Source of the DNA: Paenibacillus marchantiophytorum
GTDB lineage: Bacteria > Bacillota > Bacilli > Paenibacillales > NBRC-103111
DNA length: 64,000 bases
Direction of reading: 5' to 3'
Assembly (NCBI RefSeq): GCF_014640555.1
Contig: NZ_BMHE01000005.1
Span: forward strand, 219,547-283,546
The notes under the pieces were generated by a model, which searched no databases, had not been told where the DNA came from, and saw only the letters and a program-made list of their open reading frames with translations. The translations under genes were made by a program, and so were the position numbers. Positions 60,700 through 64,000 of this stretch are shown here, piece after piece. How positions within the stretch are numbered: the stretch's first letter is position 1; every line of letters starts with the position of its first letter.

Positions 60700-61527
60700 C
60701 TATACTCGTACCCAAGACCCCAGCGGAATGCGCGTGATTACTGGAAAATGATCCGAATAATTCGTAGGAATCGTCCATGCTGAACCGATATGAGGCCAAT
60801 TCGTGAACAAATCATCGATGCTTTTACCATCTGCCAATGTCGCTTTCATCGTTGGACGTAATGGAATGTTTGTGAGTTTCATGATGTCCATTTTTGTCAA
60901 AAATGACTCTAATTCCATATTAAAATCGCCTGCAACAATCTGCGGCTCCTTGCTCCCAGCCAAAATCTCTGAGATACGCGCCAACTGCGCTGTACGATCC
61001 GCTTGCGAGAGGCCTAAGTGTGTAGCGGCTACCTGCACGGATTCCGATCCTACTTGAATAGTAGCTGTCAGCAGACTTCTCGTTTCCAGCTTCCCTGGAA
61101 GCAGCTCATAGCTGTGATCCTTGATCGGGAAGCGACTAAGAATCACATTGCCATATTGCCCTACCATATAAGTTAGACTAGGCGCAAAAACCATCTGCAT
61201 ACCCAGCAGGTCAGCCAGCTCCTTAGCCTGATCCACAAACCCGCTGCGCAGACGGTAACGATCAACTTCCTGCAAGGCGATAATATCTGCCTGTTCCCCA
61301 GCAATAAGCGCTGCAATTCGCTTCATATTCACAGTACCATCTAAACCTTCGCCATGGTGAATATTAAACGTCATTATGGTCAAGCCTGCTGGTGTAGTTG
61401 TTTGTACGGCTGCAGGTAGTATTTTTGGGGTTAGGCCGACCTGTTCCGAGGAAATAGCTGCTAATTGCATCAACAGGATGAGTAAAGCCAAACTGCTTAC
61501 ATTTCTAATATGCCGCAAAAGTCCCAT
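60700..61527 (-). CDS. exported endonuclease/exonuclease/phosphatase family protein
   Basis: A 275-residue protein. A short basic N-terminus and one hydrophobic stretch (VSSLALLILLMQLAAI) act as a signal or anchor. The catalytic domain shows IMTFNIHHGEG, IIALQEVDRY, GNVILSRFPI, VAATHLGLSQADRTAQL, IVAGDFNMELES, SIDDLFTNW and YSDHFPVI, the metal, Asp and His sites of the EEP superfamily. The ATG at 61527 has AGGGGTGGGGGA upstream. A longer frame to 61707 overlaps the divergent ABC-F gene and lacks similarity. Substrate could be nucleic acid, phosphoinositide or sphingolipid; unknown. Confidence 0.88.
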   Translation of the reverse strand: MGLLRHIRNVSSLALLILLMQLAAISSEQVGLTPKILPAAVQTTTPAGLTIMTFNIHHGEGLDGTVNMKRIAALIAGEQADIIALQEVDRYRLRSGFVDQAKELADLLGMQMVFAPSLTYMVGQYGNVILSRFPIKDHSYELLPGKLETRSLLTATIQVGSESVQVAATHLGLSQADRTAQLARISEILAGSKEPQIVAGDFNMELESFLTKMDIMKLTNIPLRPTMKATLADGKSIDDLFTNWPHIGSAWTIPTNYSDHFPVITRIPLGSWVRV

Positions 61528-61678
61528 TCCCCCACCCCTACTCCGCCTGAATGTATGCAAAATTAAGCATACGATGCCCGCTTGCATGGTGTATACTAGT
61601 GAATTGATGGGATTTACTTGTCCCGTATCAAGCAGTTGTTCAGAGATTGTTTCATTAATAAGCAGGAGGTAGCTGCAA

Positions 61679-63625
61679 ATGTTGTTGCAAGTTTCGAATA
61701 TTTCCAAAAGTTATGGAGTACGTCCGGTACTCTCCAATATAACGCTTCAAATTGAAGATCGGGAACGGATCGGTTTAGTGGGCGTGAACGGCGCCGGCAA
61801 ATCGACACTGCTCCAAGTGATCGCCGGGGAAATGTCCTATGACAGCGGTGATTTATTCAAAGCAAAAGAAACGAAGATCGGTTATTTAAAACAAAATAGC
61901 GGTCTGCAAACGGACAAATCCATCTGGAATGAACTTCTCAGCGTATTCAGTTCTTTATTGGAGACCGAGCGGGAGCTTCGCGAACTGGAAGTCTTGATGT
62001 CGGATCCTGAGCTTATTTCGGATGAAAAAAAATACGAATCCACGATGAATCGTTACTCCCTGCGTTCCGAGTGGTTTCGCGAGCAAGGCGGCTATGAAAT
62101 TGAGGCGAAAATCCGCGGCATTTTACACGGCATGGGCTTCGGTCAATTTCCTCCGGATACACGTGTTCAAACCCTCAGCGGCGGTCAAAAAACACGACTT
62201 GCGCTGGCCAAAATGTTGTTGGAAGAACCCGATCTGCTCATGCTCGATGAGCCTACCAACCATTTGGACATCCCGACACTTACGTGGTTGGAAGGTTATT
62301 TGCGAGGCTATCCAGGCGCGATACTGGTCGTCTCTCATGACCGCTTTTTCCTCGATGCGCTGGTGACTTCAATCTATGAAATTGAGCGAAATTCATCCAA
62401 ACGATACACAGGCAACTACTCAAGATTCATCGAAATCAAAGAAGCTAATTACGAAATTGAAATGAAGCAATTCGAGAAGCAGCAGGAAGAGATTTCGAAG
62501 CTGGAGGATTTTGTGCAGCGCAATATCGTGCGTGCCTCAACGACGAAGAGAGCGCAGAGCCGCCGCAAGCAGCTCGACAAAATGGATCGACTAGATAAGC
62601 CGATGGGTGATTTGAAACGGGCTTCCTTTGCGTTTGAAATTGCCCAAACGTCAGGGAAAGAAGTGCTCCAAGTTGATCGCATCGCGCTTTCCTACGATGG
62701 CAGAAATCGTTTATTGGACGGCGTGTCTTTCCAACTTCGCCGCTCCGAAACCGCTGCTCTCATCGGACCCAACGGCGTAGGCAAATCAACCCTGCTCAAA
62801 ACTTTAATCGGACAGCACAAGCAAGACGCAGGTACTTTCAAATGGGGGACCGGCGTCACCATCGGATACTATGATCAAGAGCAAACCGGCCTAACTCCCT
62901 CCAACAGTGTGCTGGAAGAGGTGTGGAACACGTACCCTCATCTGGAGGAAGCGCGGATTCGCACCGTGCTCGGCAACTTTTTGTTCAGTGGTGAAGAAGT
63001 ATTCAAGAAAGTCGCATCTCTAAGCGGCGGCGAGAAAGCGCGTGTGGCTTTGGCGAAGTTGATGCTGCAAAAAGCGAATGTTTTGATCCTGGATGAGCCT
63101 ACCAACCATCTGGACTTATATAGCAAAGAAGTGCTGGAGTCGGCTTTGATGGACTATGAAGGCACCCTGCTGTTCATCTCTCATGACCGCTATTTCCTGA
63201 ACAAAATGGCAGAGAGCATGCTTGACCTGCAAAAGGATGGACTCACCAGCTATTTAGGCAACTACGACGATTATGTGGAGAAAAAAGCGGAGCTAGCCGA
63301 AATGGAGACCAAGCGTCTGGCCAAAGAGGCAGAGAAAAAAGCCGCCAGCGGCTCCAGCGCCGTGAAGGCAGAGAGCACAAGCGGCGGCGGATACGAAGCG
63401 GACAAACAGGCTAAGAAAGAAGAACGCAGCCGCCAACGCAAAATTGAGCAGCTCGAGCAGGACATCGCCCGTTTGGAAGACGAGATCTCCGCCTTGGAGG
63501 CAGAGCTTGCGGATCCCGAGGTTTACAACAACTATGTCCTCGTCCAGGAGAAGACGGCTGCCGTTGAAGAGCGTAAGAGCTCACTCGCTGCGATTTATGA
63601 GGAGTGGGAAGGGCTGCTTGCCTGA
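61679..63625 (+). CDS. ABC-F family ATPase (ribosome-associated)
   Basis: A 648-residue protein with two ABC domains and no membrane span. Domain 1: Walker A GVNGAGKST, signature LSGGQKTRLALAKMLLEEPD, Walker B LLMLDEPTNHLD. Domain 2: GPNGVGKST, LSGGEKARVALAKLMLQKA, VLILDEPTNHLD. The charged linker between them (NIVRASTTKRAQSRRKQLDK) and a C-terminal coiled coil (EQLEQDIARLEDEISALEAEL) match the Uup/YdiF-type ABC-F proteins that act at the ribosomal E site; some give antibiotic protection. GGAGGT lies eight to nine bases before the ATG. A 21-codon frame just upstream (61607-61672) ends on the Shine-Dalgarno. Confidence 0.94.
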   Translation: MLLQVSNISKSYGVRPVLSNITLQIEDRERIGLVGVNGAGKSTLLQVIAGEMSYDSGDLFKAKETKIGYLKQNSGLQTDKSIWNELLSVFSSLLETERELRELEVLMSDPELISDEKKYESTMNRYSLRSEWFREQGGYEIEAKIRGILHGMGFGQFPPDTRVQTLSGGQKTRLALAKMLLEEPDLLMLDEPTNHLDIPTLTWLEGYLRGYPGAILVVSHDRFFLDALVTSIYEIERNSSKRYTGNYSRFIEIKEANYEIEMKQFEKQQEEISKLEDFVQRNIVRASTTKRAQSRRKQLDKMDRLDKPMGDLKRASFAFEIAQTSGKEVLQVDRIALSYDGRNRLLDGVSFQLRRSETAALIGPNGVGKSTLLKTLIGQHKQDAGTFKWGTGVTIGYYDQEQTGLTPSNSVLEEVWNTYPHLEEARIRTVLGNFLFSGEEVFKKVASLSGGEKARVALAKLMLQKANVLILDEPTNHLDLYSKEVLESALMDYEGTLLFISHDRYFLNKMAESMLDLQKDGLTSYLGNYDDYVEKKAELAEMETKRLAKEAEKKAASGSSAVKAESTSGGGYEADKQAKKEERSRQRKIEQLEQDIARLEDEISALEAELADPEVYNNYVLVQEKTAAVEERKSSLAAIYEEWEGLLA

Positions 63626-63665
63626 CGTTGGAGCGGGAGCGCCTTATTGACCTCTCTGCCGGACC

Positions 63666-64000
63666 GGACAAGCTCGCTTTTCCACACAAGAACCAGAGAT
63701 AAGAGCCTCTAGTAGAGGCTCTTATTCCGCGTAAACACCCTCATTCTGCGTAGATAGCATCCTCCAACGGCTTCTATTCCTTCAACTAGCTTGCTTTTCC
63801 GCACCACAACCAGAGATAGGAGCCTCTAGAGGCTCTTAATCCGCGCGAACACCCACTTTCTGCGTAGATAGCATCTTCCAAAGGCTTCTATTCCTTCAAC
63901 TAGCTTGCTTTTCCGCACCACAACCAGAGATCGGAGCCTCTAGTGCCTCCTAATCCGCGCGAACACCCACTTTCCTACGTAGACAGCAGCCTCCAACGGC
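63666..64000. repeat. tandem repeat of about 115 bp, 2.7 copies, continuing past the right edge
   Basis: Copies begin with CAAGCTCGCTTTTCC / TAGCTTGCTTTTCC and each contain CCAGAGATxxGAGCCTCTAG (63695, 63810, 63924; periods 115 and 114), ATTCTGCGTAGATAGCATC and CGGCTTCTATTCCTTCAAC. The first two copies hold the perfect hairpins GAGCCTCTAGTAGAGGCTC and GAGCCTCTAGAGGCTC, the first of which could terminate the ABC-F gene. No gene is seen between 63626 and 64000. Confidence 0.85.

Noticed and set aside
61528..61707. 60-residue N-terminal extension of the exonuclease/phosphatase-family protein
   Set aside because: It overlaps the divergent ABC-F gene start; the ATG at 61527 has a strong Shine-Dalgarno and leads straight into a signal-like segment.

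Overview
The window looks like chromosomal DNA of a Gram-positive, endospore-forming Paenibacillus-like bacterium (family Paenibacillaceae). Pointers are a CotD-like spore-coat protein, an S-layer-homology (SLH) surface protein, CIRCE-controlled groES-groEL, a TatA/TatC pair, strong AGGAGG-type ribosome binding sites, and glycosylation genes resembling the S-layer glycan clusters of Geobacillus, Aneurinibacillus and Paenibacillus. The genus is inferred from gene content; no rRNA gene is present to confirm it.

Region 1 (1-35.8 kb) is a large glycan locus, almost all on the minus strand and visibly richer in A+T than the right half. Reading in the direction of transcription (right to left), it starts at a divergent promoter near 33.1 kb. 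First come a GT4 glycosyltransferase and a GDP-sugar block (manC, gmd, rmd, fcl) that should make GDP-mannose, GDP-D-rhamnose and GDP-L-fucose. Next are an ABC-2 glycan exporter (wzm, wzt with a C-terminal sugar-binding-type domain), a methyltransferase ending in a 21-residue-repeat coiled coil, four glycosyltransferases and a methyltransferase-like protein. A second promoter near 19 kb leads into a GT-C-like membrane protein, a gtrA gene destroyed by an ISL3-type insertion, rfbH-gtrA-rfbF-rfbG with an epimerase (CDP-3,6-dideoxyhexose route), a split transketolase, a GtrB-like polyprenyl-phosphate glycosyltransferase, rfbACBD (dTDP-L-rhamnose) and GT2 enzymes. A separate leftward unit holds a GT2, the polyprenyl-phosphate sugar transferase that would start the glycan, a 41-residue membrane protein and the beginning of a second rfbC. 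On the plus strand, an O-antigen-ligase/TPR protein sits back to back with the operon. Together these describe lipid-linked glycan assembly on undecaprenyl phosphate, methyl-capping and ABC export, side-branch decoration by a Gtr-type system, and transfer to a surface acceptor, probably an S-layer or other cell-wall polymer or protein.

Region 2 (35.8-47.3 kb) holds an AAA+/DUF4143 ATPase, a SNF2 helicase with a translationally coupled SWIM zinc-finger protein, a CotD-like coat protein, and a 1415-residue diguanylate cyclase whose kinase-like and ATPase-like modules look degenerate.

Region 3 (46.9-64 kb) contains intergenic palindromic repeats, cysC, a 1.6k-residue SLH protein with about 15 GLUG repeats, a PIN-domain toxin-antitoxin pair, groES-groEL, tatA-tatC, a molybdenum-cofactor and folate cluster (MoeA-like, mogA, moaC, 5-formyl-THF cyclo-ligase), an exonuclease/endonuclease/phosphatase-family protein, an ABC-F ATPase and a tandem repeat of about 115 bp running off the right edge.

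Most notable are the reconstructed gtrA/ISL3 insertion (exact ends and target duplication recovered), the CDP-dideoxysugar plus split-transketolase block (possible branched-chain sugar), the coiled-coil methyltransferase next to an exporter with a C-terminal sugar-recognition-type domain (possible chain-length ruler), and the pseudokinase/pseudo-ATPase diguanylate cyclase.
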